From Polynucleobacter sp. UB-Tiil-W10 (GTDB taxonomy: Bacteria > Pseudomonadota > Gammaproteobacteria > Burkholderiales > Burkholderiaceae), in NCBI RefSeq assembly GCF_018881605.1, contig NZ_JACVPZ010000001.1, positions 1,302,001 to 1,366,000 of the forward strand: a stretch of 64,000 nt of DNA, written 5' to 3'. Positions 46,244 to 54,060 of the stretch are shown here, in pieces. The number at the start of each line of letters is the position of its first letter. The stretch's first letter is position 1. The notes below the pieces were generated by a model. That model had not been told where the DNA came from and ran no database searches. It saw only the letters and a program-made list of their open reading frames with translations. The position numbers and the translations under genes were made by a program.

Positions 46244-47779
46244 ATGACGGCTTCTTGTAAGAGTTTGGGTGAGGTGTTATTGCACTGGGAGGCGATACAG
46301 CCTTCCAAATCATTTCTGTTTGCCCCCGAAACTGGGGTTGCGCTGAGTTATGGGCAGCTCGCAAAAGAAGCGCGCTATTTTTCAACATGGCTAGAGCAGC
46401 AGGGGATTAGCGAGCAGGGACATGTTGGTTTGTTTATGCAAAATGGGCGCCAGACCAGTACGGTATTTTTGGCAACCATGTCTTGCGGTCGAGTCATTAC
46501 ACCTCTAAATCTGTTGGCTCCTATAGATCAGTTAGCTTGGGTGCTCGATCATAGTGACATCGAGGTTTTGTTTTACTCTCCCGATAAGAAGCAGGGATTG
46601 TTCGCCGCTCTTGAAAAAACCAAAAGAAAGTTTTTATTGGTTGAGCTTGATCCGGATGCTGCTGAAGGTCCTTTTATGCAAGGCACCTCTGGAACATTGC
46701 CTATGGTTGAGTCTTCACGGCCAGCACTTTTAATGTATACCTCAGGCACAACAGGTACCCCTAAGGGAGTCTTGTTGACCCATGCTAATTTATTACATGC
46801 TGCGCGATCTATGGCGGCATGGCATTCATTGACGCAAGCGGATGTTGTGTTGAGCTCATTGCCGATTTATCACATCAATGGACAGGTCATTTCCACCATC
46901 ACTCCTTTTGTATCTGGTGGATCTGTTGTAGCTCCGCATGCATTCTCCGTTTCGAATTGGTGGAGTTTGGCCATACAGTACCACTGCACTTGGATCAATA
47001 TGGTGCCGACCATCATTGCGTATTTAATTAATGCCGCCAAGAGTGGTGGCGCGTTACCAAGTCGCGAAGAGTTGAAATCGATTCGATTTGGGCGTTCCGC
47101 CTCTGCTCCATTGCCTCCAGAGCATCATCGTGAATTCGAAGCGCTGTTTGGAATCACTGTAATAGAAGGCATGGGCATGACAGAGTCAGCCTCAATGGTC
47201 TTTTGTAACCCCCATGACGAAAGCAGGCGTTATGGAAGTCCAGGGAAACCTTGTGGGGTGGAGGCTAAGGTTATTGATCCTGAAGGTAATCTACTTGGTA
47301 GCAATACTGTTGGTGAGATCTGCCTGCGCGGAGGTAATGTCCTAAATGCCTATTACAAAGCAGAAGCAGAAACGGCTAAAGCCTTTGATGGCGAAGGTTG
47401 GTTAAAAACTGGCGATCTTGGTATGCGCGATGACGATGGTTTTTATTTCATCACCGGCCGCCTTAAGGAATTAATCATCAAGGGCGGAGAAAATATTGCT
47501 CCGCGCGAAATTGATGAAGCAGTCTTAAAACATCCCGCAGTATTGGATGCTGCAGCGGTAGGCATTCCCGATAGTAACTATGGCCAAGAGATTATGGTGT
47601 GCATCATTCTTAAGCCAGAAGCAAAGTGCTCCGAAGATGAGATGAGAAGTTTTTGCTTAGAGCATTTAGGAAAATTCAGGACCCCAAAGATCATTCGTTT
47701 TATGGAAGATCTGCCGCGCGGTCCATCTGGTAAGGTGCAGCGCTTGAAACTGATGGATGTGGTTCCTAAAGTAGCCTAG
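46244..47779 (+). CDS. sauT: AMP-forming acyl-CoA ligase, probable sulfoacetate-CoA ligase SauT
   Basis: ANL-superfamily ligase of 511 residues. The P-loop-like motif LMYTSGTTGTPKGVLLTH is at about 163-180, GMGMTESASMVF (about 306-317) is motif A5, KTGDLGMRDDDGFYFITGR is A7/A8, and the catalytic lysine lies in RGPSGKVQRLKLM near the C-terminus. It starts 7 bases after sauS. Context suggests activation of sulfoacetate to sulfoacetyl-CoA. The substrate cannot be read from the motifs alone, and a role on another carboxylated sulfonate is possible. Confidence 0.8.
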   Translation: MTASCKSLGEVLLHWEAIQPSKSFLFAPETGVALSYGQLAKEARYFSTWLEQQGISEQGHVGLFMQNGRQTSTVFLATMSCGRVITPLNLLAPIDQLAWVLDHSDIEVLFYSPDKKQGLFAALEKTKRKFLLVELDPDAAEGPFMQGTSGTLPMVESSRPALLMYTSGTTGTPKGVLLTHANLLHAARSMAAWHSLTQADVVLSSLPIYHINGQVISTITPFVSGGSVVAPHAFSVSNWWSLAIQYHCTWINMVPTIIAYLINAAKSGGALPSREELKSIRFGRSASAPLPPEHHREFEALFGITVIEGMGMTESASMVFCNPHDESRRYGSPGKPCGVEAKVIDPEGNLLGSNTVGEICLRGGNVLNAYYKAEAETAKAFDGEGWLKTGDLGMRDDDGFYFITGRLKELIIKGGENIAPREIDEAVLKHPAVLDAAAVGIPDSNYGQEIMVCIILKPEAKCSEDEMRSFCLEHLGKFRTPKIIRFMEDLPRGPSGKVQRLKLMDVVPKVA

Positions 47780-47788
47780 TTTTAAGAT

Positions 47789-48592
47789 TTAGATAAACGA
47801 GCGGGCAATTACCCATATCCCCAAACTTACAAGGTAGCATCCCAGCAGACGTTGCCTAAGCCCGTCTCTCATTCTGACCAATTTTCCTGATGCAAGGGTT
47901 TGGGTAAATGCAGCACTTACCCCAAGAATGAGTATCAAAATCAACATGGTGTTATCAATACTATCCGCCCCATGAATACCAACCCAGGCTGAACTTAGTG
48001 TAGTTAGGCTCACAATTGAAGTGGCCGATACAAATAAAATTGAGATATCAACACAAATAGCAATCGGCAATCCAACCCACATTGTTAAGAGCGGCATTAA
48101 GAGGGTTGCTCCACCAAGGCCAAATAGTGCTGAGGAAATTCCAGAAATTGCACCTACCGTAATGAGTTTATAAGTACTGGGTTTGTGGGGGGTAGCAGTA
48201 GATTTGCTAGATGGATTTTTGCCAAAGAGTGTCCATAGGCCAATTAAAACAATGGTTCCAGAAAATCCTAAACGCAGCGCTTTGTCTGCTAATTGAGTGG
48301 CTGCTAGACTAGCTAATAATATGAATGGGAGCGCGCTAACAATCAATAAATTTGCAATGCCACGTTCATTTTTATTACCGGTTAAAACTTTAATAGCGCG
48401 TGGCAGGGATCCGATTACGATGGTACATAAACTACCAATGACGATCAACTGAAATGGCGGGTGAGCCGAGTTAGGAACTGCTAGAAATGCGGCATCTAAG
48501 GCTGGGACAATAAAGGCGCCACCACCGATGCCAAAAAGCGCCATCAACAAGCCTGTCATCACTCCGATCAGGGAAAAAATAAAGAAATGCAT
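47789..48592 (-). CDS. TauE/SafE-family sulfite or sulfonate exporter (first copy)
   Basis: Membrane protein of 267 residues with about eight hydrophobic helices and the repeated TauE/SafE (DUF81) motifs GLLMALFGIGGGAFIVPAL (about 14-32) and GISSALFGLGGATLLMPLL (about 149-167). TauE in Cupriavidus exports sulfite formed during taurine degradation. The gene is translationally coupled to the GMC dehydrogenase (its start shares a base with that stop) and ends the IclR2-BKACE-GMC operon. A second TauE/SafE copy lies at 56939. Sulfite export is the expected role, but export of another anion is possible. Confidence 0.82.
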   Translation of the reverse strand: MHFFIFSLIGVMTGLLMALFGIGGGAFIVPALDAAFLAVPNSAHPPFQLIVIGSLCTIVIGSLPRAIKVLTGNKNERGIANLLIVSALPFILLASLAATQLADKALRLGFSGTIVLIGLWTLFGKNPSSKSTATPHKPSTYKLITVGAISGISSALFGLGGATLLMPLLTMWVGLPIAICVDISILFVSATSIVSLTTLSSAWVGIHGADSIDNTMLILILILGVSAAFTQTLASGKLVRMRDGLRQRLLGCYLVSLGIWVIARSFI

Positions 48593-50202
48593 TAGTGAGC
48601 TTGAATCTTTCCTAGAATTAGGTCAGAGGCTCTTTCGGCAAGCATGACTGCGGGCCAATTCGTGTTCCCTGAAGGGAGGGTTGGCATTGCCGAACAATCC
48701 ACCACTCTTAGACCTTGCACACCTCGAACTCTTAATGAAGAATCGAGCACGGCCATAGGATCACTATCTGGGCCCATTTGACATGTGCCAGTAGGATGAA
48801 AAATGGTTGCTCCATTATTGCGACAAAACTCTAGAATTTCATCATCAGATTGTGGGTTATTGGGCTTTACCTCTCGCACAATGAGGGATCGCAATGGATC
48901 GGTCTGTGAAATTTTTCTGGCGTACTTGACAGCTGCAATGCTAATTTCCCGGTCATAGGGGGTAGACATATAGTTTGCAAACATTTTCGGAGGTACGAGT
49001 GGGTCTGTAGATTGAATGCGGACATGGCCGCGAGACTCTGGCCGTAACTGACATACCGACATAGTGAATCCCGAAAAAGGGTGAACCTTGCCGCCAGCCA
49101 TTTCTGCTGAAAGTGTTGCCAAATGAAATTGGATATCGGGTGTTTTGGAGTCTTTCATAACGCGAGTGAATAGGCCGCCTTGGTTAATGCCAATAGATAG
49201 CGGACCACCACGAAAGAGAAGCCAATCTAAGCCCATTTTTAATTGACCAAACCAAGATGAGAGCTGATCATTGGTAGAGATGGGTTGGTTTAATTCATAA
49301 ATGAGACGATGCTGCAGGTGATCCTGTAGATTTTCTCCAACACCTGGCAAGTCATGCACCACGGGAATATTAAATTCCTGCAGCAGTTTGGCTGGACCAA
49401 TTCCGGATAACTGCAAAAGCTGTGGGCTTAGGATAGCGCCTGCACTCAGAATGACTTCTTTATTTGCGTGAACGACACTCTTAATGCCATTACTAATAAT
49501 CTCAACACCAACTGCTTTTTTGTTTTCAAAAATAACCTTGCAAGCCTGGCTATCAGTCAGAATTTGTAAATTACTTCTATGTCTGGCTGGTTTTAAATAG
49601 GCAACTGCAGTACTGCAACGAAAGCCTTTGTGGGTAGTTAGTTGATAGTAACCAACACCTTCTTGCGTTAAGTTATTAAAGTCATCGGTCTCAGGCACTC
49701 CTAAAGCATTTGCCGTCTTTTTGAATGCTTCAACTAAGGGATGCTTCTTTGGGATGGAGGAGGCTTTTAATGGCCCAGTTTTTGAGTGCAATGGCTCATC
49801 TAATCGATCATTACCCTCAGCCTTTTTGAAATAGGGCAGCACATCATCCCAACCCCATCCGGGGTTACCCAGATCACGCCAGGTATCGTAATCTTCCTTT
49901 TGTCCCCGAATAAATATTAAGCCATTAATAGAGCTTGAGCCTCCTAGAGTCTTGCCTCTGGGCCAATAAATTTGCCGATTATTTACACCGGGATCCGGCT
50001 CGGTCTGAAATTTCCAATTGAGTTTTGGGTCCCACATCGTCTTTGCATAACCAATTGGCAGATGAATCCAAGGTGAGCGATCTTTAGGCCCTGCCTCAAT
50101 TAGGCAAACAGAATTCTTGGGGTCCTCTGAGAGGCGGCTGGCCAAAACACAGCCGGATGAACCGCCGCCGACAACAATGTAATCGAACGATGTGTTTGAC
50201 AT
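48592..50202 (-). CDS. GMC-family FAD-dependent alcohol dehydrogenase
   Basis: Choline dehydrogenase-like GMC oxidoreductase of 536 residues. FAD motif DYIVVGGGSSGCVLASRL (about 7-24), GMC signature 1 in WPRGKTLGGSSSINGLIF (about 79-96), signature 2 in GAILSPQLLQLSGIGP (about 255-270), and catalytic His segments FHPTGTCQMG (about 466-475) and SGNTNWPAVMLAERASDLI. No export signal is evident. It would oxidise a hydroxylated substrate and pass electrons to the chain. In Cupriavidus, isethionate dehydrogenase (IseJ) is, as I recall, of this type, so isethionate or another hydroxysulfonate is likely. It lies 5 bases after the BKACE gene. Confidence 0.87.
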   Translation of the reverse strand: MSNTSFDYIVVGGGSSGCVLASRLSEDPKNSVCLIEAGPKDRSPWIHLPIGYAKTMWDPKLNWKFQTEPDPGVNNRQIYWPRGKTLGGSSSINGLIFIRGQKEDYDTWRDLGNPGWGWDDVLPYFKKAEGNDRLDEPLHSKTGPLKASSIPKKHPLVEAFKKTANALGVPETDDFNNLTQEGVGYYQLTTHKGFRCSTAVAYLKPARHRSNLQILTDSQACKVIFENKKAVGVEIISNGIKSVVHANKEVILSAGAILSPQLLQLSGIGPAKLLQEFNIPVVHDLPGVGENLQDHLQHRLIYELNQPISTNDQLSSWFGQLKMGLDWLLFRGGPLSIGINQGGLFTRVMKDSKTPDIQFHLATLSAEMAGGKVHPFSGFTMSVCQLRPESRGHVRIQSTDPLVPPKMFANYMSTPYDREISIAAVKYARKISQTDPLRSLIVREVKPNNPQSDDEILEFCRNNGATIFHPTGTCQMGPDSDPMAVLDSSLRVRGVQGLRVVDCSAMPTLPSGNTNWPAVMLAERASDLILGKIQAH

Positions 50203-50207
50203 GCTGT

Positions 50208-51038
50208 TTAGTGCTTTCTTAATCCCAAAATTTCACGCGCTTGTGCTGGCGTTGCAACTGTGCGGTTATATGTGGGAGCCATTTCAGCTAAGCGCGCTAC
50301 AAGCTCGGCGTTATCTTTTGCTGCGCGCGTTTTATCGAAGCGCGTATTGTCTTCAAGTCCAGTTCTTACATGACCACCCAATTCAAGAGTCCACTCATTT
50401 ACAGTCAATTGGTGGCGTGCAATACCTGCTGCAGTCCATGTAGCGTCAGGCATCACTGCTTTCAATTCTGAAATCAGAAATTCTAGAACCGTGCGTCTTG
50501 CTGGCATCGCATTAGGAATGCCCATCACAAACTGCACATGAGCTGGCGCCTTTAGGAGGCCACGTTCAATGAGATTTGCTGCGTTGTAGAGCATAGCCAG
50601 ATCAAATATCTCAATTTCAGGCTTAATTTCATACTTCAGCATCTCACTGGCAAGGCCATCGACAAATTCTGGGGGATTTTCATAAATACCGGTTGGGAAG
50701 TTTACGGAACCCGTTGCCAAAGAAGCCATATCAGGCCTGTGGAATAGCATCCCACCACGTGCCGCTTGATCTCGACCGCGTCCACCGGTAGAGAATTGAA
50801 TAATCATTCCGGGGCAATGTTTCTGTATACCTTCTTGTACTGCTGCATATAAATCAGGATCTGAGCTTGGAGTTTCATCTAGGTTGCGTACATGAATGTG
50901 TGCAAGAGATGCGCCTGCTTCAAAAGCCTTATGGGTTTCTTCAATTTGTTCGCTGGAAGTCACTGGCAAACCAGGACAATCTTTTTTACGCGGAATTGCG
51001 CCAGTCATTGCAACGGTGATGATTACAGGAGTTGTCAT
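50208..51038 (-). CDS. Beta-keto acid cleavage enzyme (BKACE, DUF849)
   Basis: TIM-barrel zinc enzyme of 276 residues. BKACE/Kce enzymes transfer the acyl part of a beta-keto acid to acetyl-CoA, giving acetoacetate and a new acyl-CoA. Zinc ligands His47 and His49 (AHIHVRN) and the conserved Glu229 (GGHVRTGLEDN) are present, in almost the positions known for Kce. STGGRGRDQAARGG and TGSVNFPTGIYENPP line the pocket. No classical 3-keto-5-aminohexanoate or carnitine genes are nearby. The sulfonate context suggests a sulfonated beta-keto acid as substrate. It lies 15 bases after iclR2 and 5 before the GMC gene. Confidence 0.88.
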   Translation of the reverse strand: MTTPVIITVAMTGAIPRKKDCPGLPVTSSEQIEETHKAFEAGASLAHIHVRNLDETPSSDPDLYAAVQEGIQKHCPGMIIQFSTGGRGRDQAARGGMLFHRPDMASLATGSVNFPTGIYENPPEFVDGLASEMLKYEIKPEIEIFDLAMLYNAANLIERGLLKAPAHVQFVMGIPNAMPARRTVLEFLISELKAVMPDATWTAAGIARHQLTVNEWTLELGGHVRTGLEDNTRFDKTRAAKDNAELVARLAEMAPTYNRTVATPAQAREILGLRKH

Positions 51039-51053
51039 ATAAATTCCAAGAAA

Positions 51054-51866
51054 TTAATTACTGTTTTCGGATAGGCTACTTTGTATATCTTGTGCAGCGC
51101 GTTTTAAAGGTTTGATATAAAAATCAATCGATTTTTCTTGCATGCGAGGTGCGGGGCCATGAGCAGTAATCGTGGCAAAAGTTTTATGTTTGGAGTTAAT
51201 GACTGGCACTGCGATACCAATAAATCCCTCTAGGAAGGCCGATTCATCAAGGGCATAGCCATTTTGACGAATTTTTTCTAGCTCGGAAAATAATTTGTCG
51301 TAGTGGGTAATTGTTCTTGGTGTGTACGTCTCAAAGGGCTCATTTCCTAGCGAGCGTTGAACTTGCAATTCAGTCATGCCAGAGAGAAATAGTTTTCCGC
51401 TAGCAGTGCAGTGAAGCGGCACACGCATTCCAAGGTCGACGTGAAGGCGAATGGGCGCACTTGTTTCGACGCGATCTAGATACATCACCTTGTTGCCATC
51501 CAGAATATTAAAGTTACAGGTTTCACCAATTTCTTCGACCAAACGTTTCATGACTGCTACACGTTGTGATCGAATCGAATCCACGGAAAGAATATTAATT
51601 CCTAGGATTCTGAGTTTTGCACTGGGCTGAAAGCGCCTGCCATTAGGATCGCGCTCAATGAATCCTTGCGTAACCAAGGTGTTTAGCAATCTAAATGCAG
51701 TAGGTTTGGCTAAGCCAGTCCCCGTGGAAATAGTCTCAAGTGTGAGAGGAAATTCGGATTGAGCAATAGTTTCCAAAATGAGTAAAACCTTTTCCGCCAT
51801 GCTGGATTTGGCAGATTCTTCCAATATTTCTTCTGGAGGAGTGATGCGGGAGAGCTTTTGTGGCAT
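51054..51866 (-). CDS. IclR-family regulator of the BKACE/biotin/ABC gene set
   Basis: IclR-type regulator of 270 residues. N-terminal winged helix FPLTLETISTGTGLAKPTAFRLLNTL (about 37-62, in order) and effector domain with GETCNFNILDG, YLDRVETSAPIRLHVDLG and LHCTASGKLFLSGM. It is divergent from the biotin carrier gene, with 113 bases between them, and leads BKACE-GMC-TauE. It probably controls both operons. It is clearly distinct in sequence from the IclR at 42797, so the island has two regulators. Confidence 0.88.
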   Translation of the reverse strand: MPQKLSRITPPEEILEESAKSSMAEKVLLILETIAQSEFPLTLETISTGTGLAKPTAFRLLNTLVTQGFIERDPNGRRFQPSAKLRILGINILSVDSIRSQRVAVMKRLVEEIGETCNFNILDGNKVMYLDRVETSAPIRLHVDLGMRVPLHCTASGKLFLSGMTELQVQRSLGNEPFETYTPRTITHYDKLFSELEKIRQNGYALDESAFLEGFIGIAVPVINSKHKTFATITAHGPAPRMQEKSIDFYIKPLKRAAQDIQSSLSENSN

Positions 51867-51922
51867 TTACTGAAGGTTTTTTGAAGATATTTGCATTTTT
51901 AAGTGTTTACCCTTAAAGCATT

Positions 51923-51933
51923 TCATCTGATGA
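51923..51933. promoter_or_regulatory. Candidate operator dyad between iclR2 and the biotin carrier gene
   Basis: TCATC-T-GATGA is a perfect dyad. Nearby TTTAAG (51898-51903) and CTTAAA (51912-51917) form a second inverted repeat. Both lie in the 113-base divergent promoter region. The region is AT-rich, so the support is moderate. Confidence 0.35.
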
Positions 51934-51979
51934 TACTTTAAATTTCATTAGAGAAAATATTAACTAAAAATACGAGACA

Positions 51980-52543
51980 GTGCAAACAAAAAAGAAAGTC
52001 GCCCCAAAAGCGAAAGTAAATACAAAGACCTCAAAAAAAGTTCCAGCAAAAAAAGCTGCGGCTAAGGTGAAGGTGCCGCCTGAGTTCACGATGAAACAGG
52101 TGAAGGAAATTGTTGCCCTCATTAAAGATGCGGGCACTTTCACTACGTTCGGATATAAAACGGATGAATTTGAAATTGAGATTTCAGTAGGAGCAACAGG
52201 CGCCTCGCCTCCAGTTGCTTACGCCGCACCTCAAGTTCTTGCGTCTGCCCCAATGCCTGTTGCTGCCCCCGCCCTTAGTGCGGCGCTGACTATCTCATCT
52301 TCAGAGCGGGCCATTGTGAGCCCGATGATTGGTACTTTCTATCGTAGGCCAAGTCCAAACTCTGCGCCATTTGTTGCGGTGGGTGATAGCGTTACACCAA
52401 CCACAGATGTATGTATTGTCGAGGTGATGAAGTTACTCAACACCATTCCAGCAGAATGTGTTGGCAAGGTATCTCGAATCTTGGTAGAGGATGGAGAAAC
52501 GATTGAGGTTGGGCAGGTATTGATGGTGATTGAGCTTACATGA
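51980..52543 (+). CDS. Biotin carboxyl carrier protein, AccB-like
   Basis: A biotin carrier of 187 residues, starting with GTG at 51980. A Lys/Ala-rich leader (1-33) is followed by an AccB-type N-terminal segment (MKQVKEIVALIKDAG), an Ala/Pro linker (70-105) and a biotinyl domain. The biotin attachment site is Lys151 in IVEVMKLLNTI, where most carriers read E-A-M-K-M. The stop overlaps the carboxyltransferase start (ATGA), so the two surely form a complex. It is distinct from a housekeeping accBC pair because accC (biotin carboxylase) is missing here. Confidence 0.87.
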   Translation: MQTKKKVAPKAKVNTKTSKKVPAKKAAAKVKVPPEFTMKQVKEIVALIKDAGTFTTFGYKTDEFEIEISVGATGASPPVAYAAPQVLASAPMPVAAPALSAALTISSSERAIVSPMIGTFYRRPSPNSAPFVAVGDSVTPTTDVCIVEVMKLLNTIPAECVGKVSRILVEDGETIEVGQVLMVIELT

Positions 52544-54000
52544 CGCCAAAGAAGAAGGCATTCGAAATGATCGATGTCACTTTGCGTGATGCGCATCAGT
52601 GCCTTTGGTCTACTCGGATGACTGCACCCCATATGTACCCAGCTTTGGCAGATATTGATCAGGCTGGATATGGCTATATCAATATATTAGGTGGCGCTGT
52701 GTTTGATGTCATGGTGCGATTCTTGCGCGAGGATCCTTGGAAGCGCATGGAGTTTTTAAGTAAACAACTGAGTACACCTACTGATGCATTAACTCGTGGC
52801 CAAAGTATTTATACATTCGAGTTATTTCCAGATGACATCGTTGAACTCAATGTGGAGTTGTTGGCTCAGTCTGGAGTAAAAGTGCTGACTGTTTACGATG
52901 CCCTAAACGATAACCGCAACATTGAATCTTCAGTTAAGGCCGGCAAGAAGTATGGCATGTTGATTAATGCAATGCTGACTTATGCTTTGAGTCCAGTTCA
53001 TGACGACGCTTACTTTATTGCTCGCACACGTGAGTTGGTTAAATTGGGCGTGGATTTTATTTCAGTAAAAGATCCTACTGGCCTGCTAACTCCGGAACGA
53101 GCCGCAACACTGTTTCCTGCAGTAGTTGCTGCATCTGCCGGCATTCCGATTAAATTACATTCCCATTGCCAGTCCGGCTTAGCCCCATTAGTTTATGAAG
53201 AAGCAATCAAGGCTGGATTTGCATATGGTTATGTAGCAACGGATTGTTTGGCAAATGGCGCCTCACTTCCATCAGTGTTGGACGTATACGCTAGTGCACA
53301 GAAACTTGGGCGTGCGCCAAAGATGAATCATTCCGCCTTGCAGAAAGTGGATGAATATTTTGACTGGATTTGTGCGCGGGATAATTTTTCTCGTGGGGGG
53401 AAAGCAAGTTATGACCCTGCTTTATATGAGCACCAAATTCCAGGTGGAATGATTTCGAATTTGCGTGCTCAACTTGCCACAATGGGTATTTCTCATCGAG
53501 AAGCAGAGATTTTGGAGGAGACGGCTAGGGTTCGCGAGGACTTGGGTTATCCCATCTTGGTTAGTCCATTTGCGCAATATATCGTGACTCAGGCAGTTCT
53601 CAATGTGATGCAAGGCGAGCGCTACAAAACTATCCCTGATGAAATTAAGCTTTATCTCAAAGGACATTATGGGAAATTGGCTGGCACCCCGAGTGCAGAG
53701 GTAATGAATCGTGCAAATGTAGACTACGACGCCTCACGTAGACCTGGCGAGCTTATTGAGCCTGCTTTGCCTGCGTTGAGAAAAAAATGGGGAAGATCTA
53801 TTAGTAAGGAGCAACTCAGCTTGCATGCCTTCTATCCGGAGCATCTTGCCTTGGGATTAAAGGATGGTGCGCAGGAGGCCCTTAAGCAGGGACCTGCTTT
53901 GCAGCCCTTTACTGAGCTGGTGAAGTATTTAGTTATGAAAAAAGAATATAGAAAAATTAGAACTAGATTGGGTGGTATAGAGTTAAGCTTCAGCAGTTAG
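52540..54000 (+). CDS. Biotin-dependent carboxyltransferase, pyruvate carboxylase/oxaloacetate decarboxylase type
   Basis: HMGL-like TIM barrel plus PYC_OADA domain, 486 residues, with no fused biotinyl domain. TLRDAHQ (14-20), Lys177 in SVKDPTG (the residue carboxylated in pyruvate carboxylase) and metal ligands His207 and His209 (LHSHC) are kept. Around the substrate pocket it departs from the family: LGGAVFD where most read WGGATFD, and RGQSIYTFELFPDD where most read RGQNxxGYRHYxDD. A substrate other than pyruvate/oxaloacetate is therefore likely. It may carboxylate, decarboxylate or transcarboxylate a keto acid. It is coupled to the biotin carrier gene and followed by an ABC importer. Confidence 0.83.
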   Translation: MTPKKKAFEMIDVTLRDAHQCLWSTRMTAPHMYPALADIDQAGYGYINILGGAVFDVMVRFLREDPWKRMEFLSKQLSTPTDALTRGQSIYTFELFPDDIVELNVELLAQSGVKVLTVYDALNDNRNIESSVKAGKKYGMLINAMLTYALSPVHDDAYFIARTRELVKLGVDFISVKDPTGLLTPERAATLFPAVVAASAGIPIKLHSHCQSGLAPLVYEEAIKAGFAYGYVATDCLANGASLPSVLDVYASAQKLGRAPKMNHSALQKVDEYFDWICARDNFSRGGKASYDPALYEHQIPGGMISNLRAQLATMGISHREAEILEETARVREDLGYPILVSPFAQYIVTQAVLNVMQGERYKTIPDEIKLYLKGHYGKLAGTPSAEVMNRANVDYDASRRPGELIEPALPALRKKWGRSISKEQLSLHAFYPEHLALGLKDGAQEALKQGPALQPFTELVKYLVMKKEYRKIRTRLGGIELSFSS

Positions 54001-54060
54001 TTTTTTGGCCTTTGCTTTTTTGTATTTGGTACAAGAAATTTCATTCTTAAGGGGATCGTA

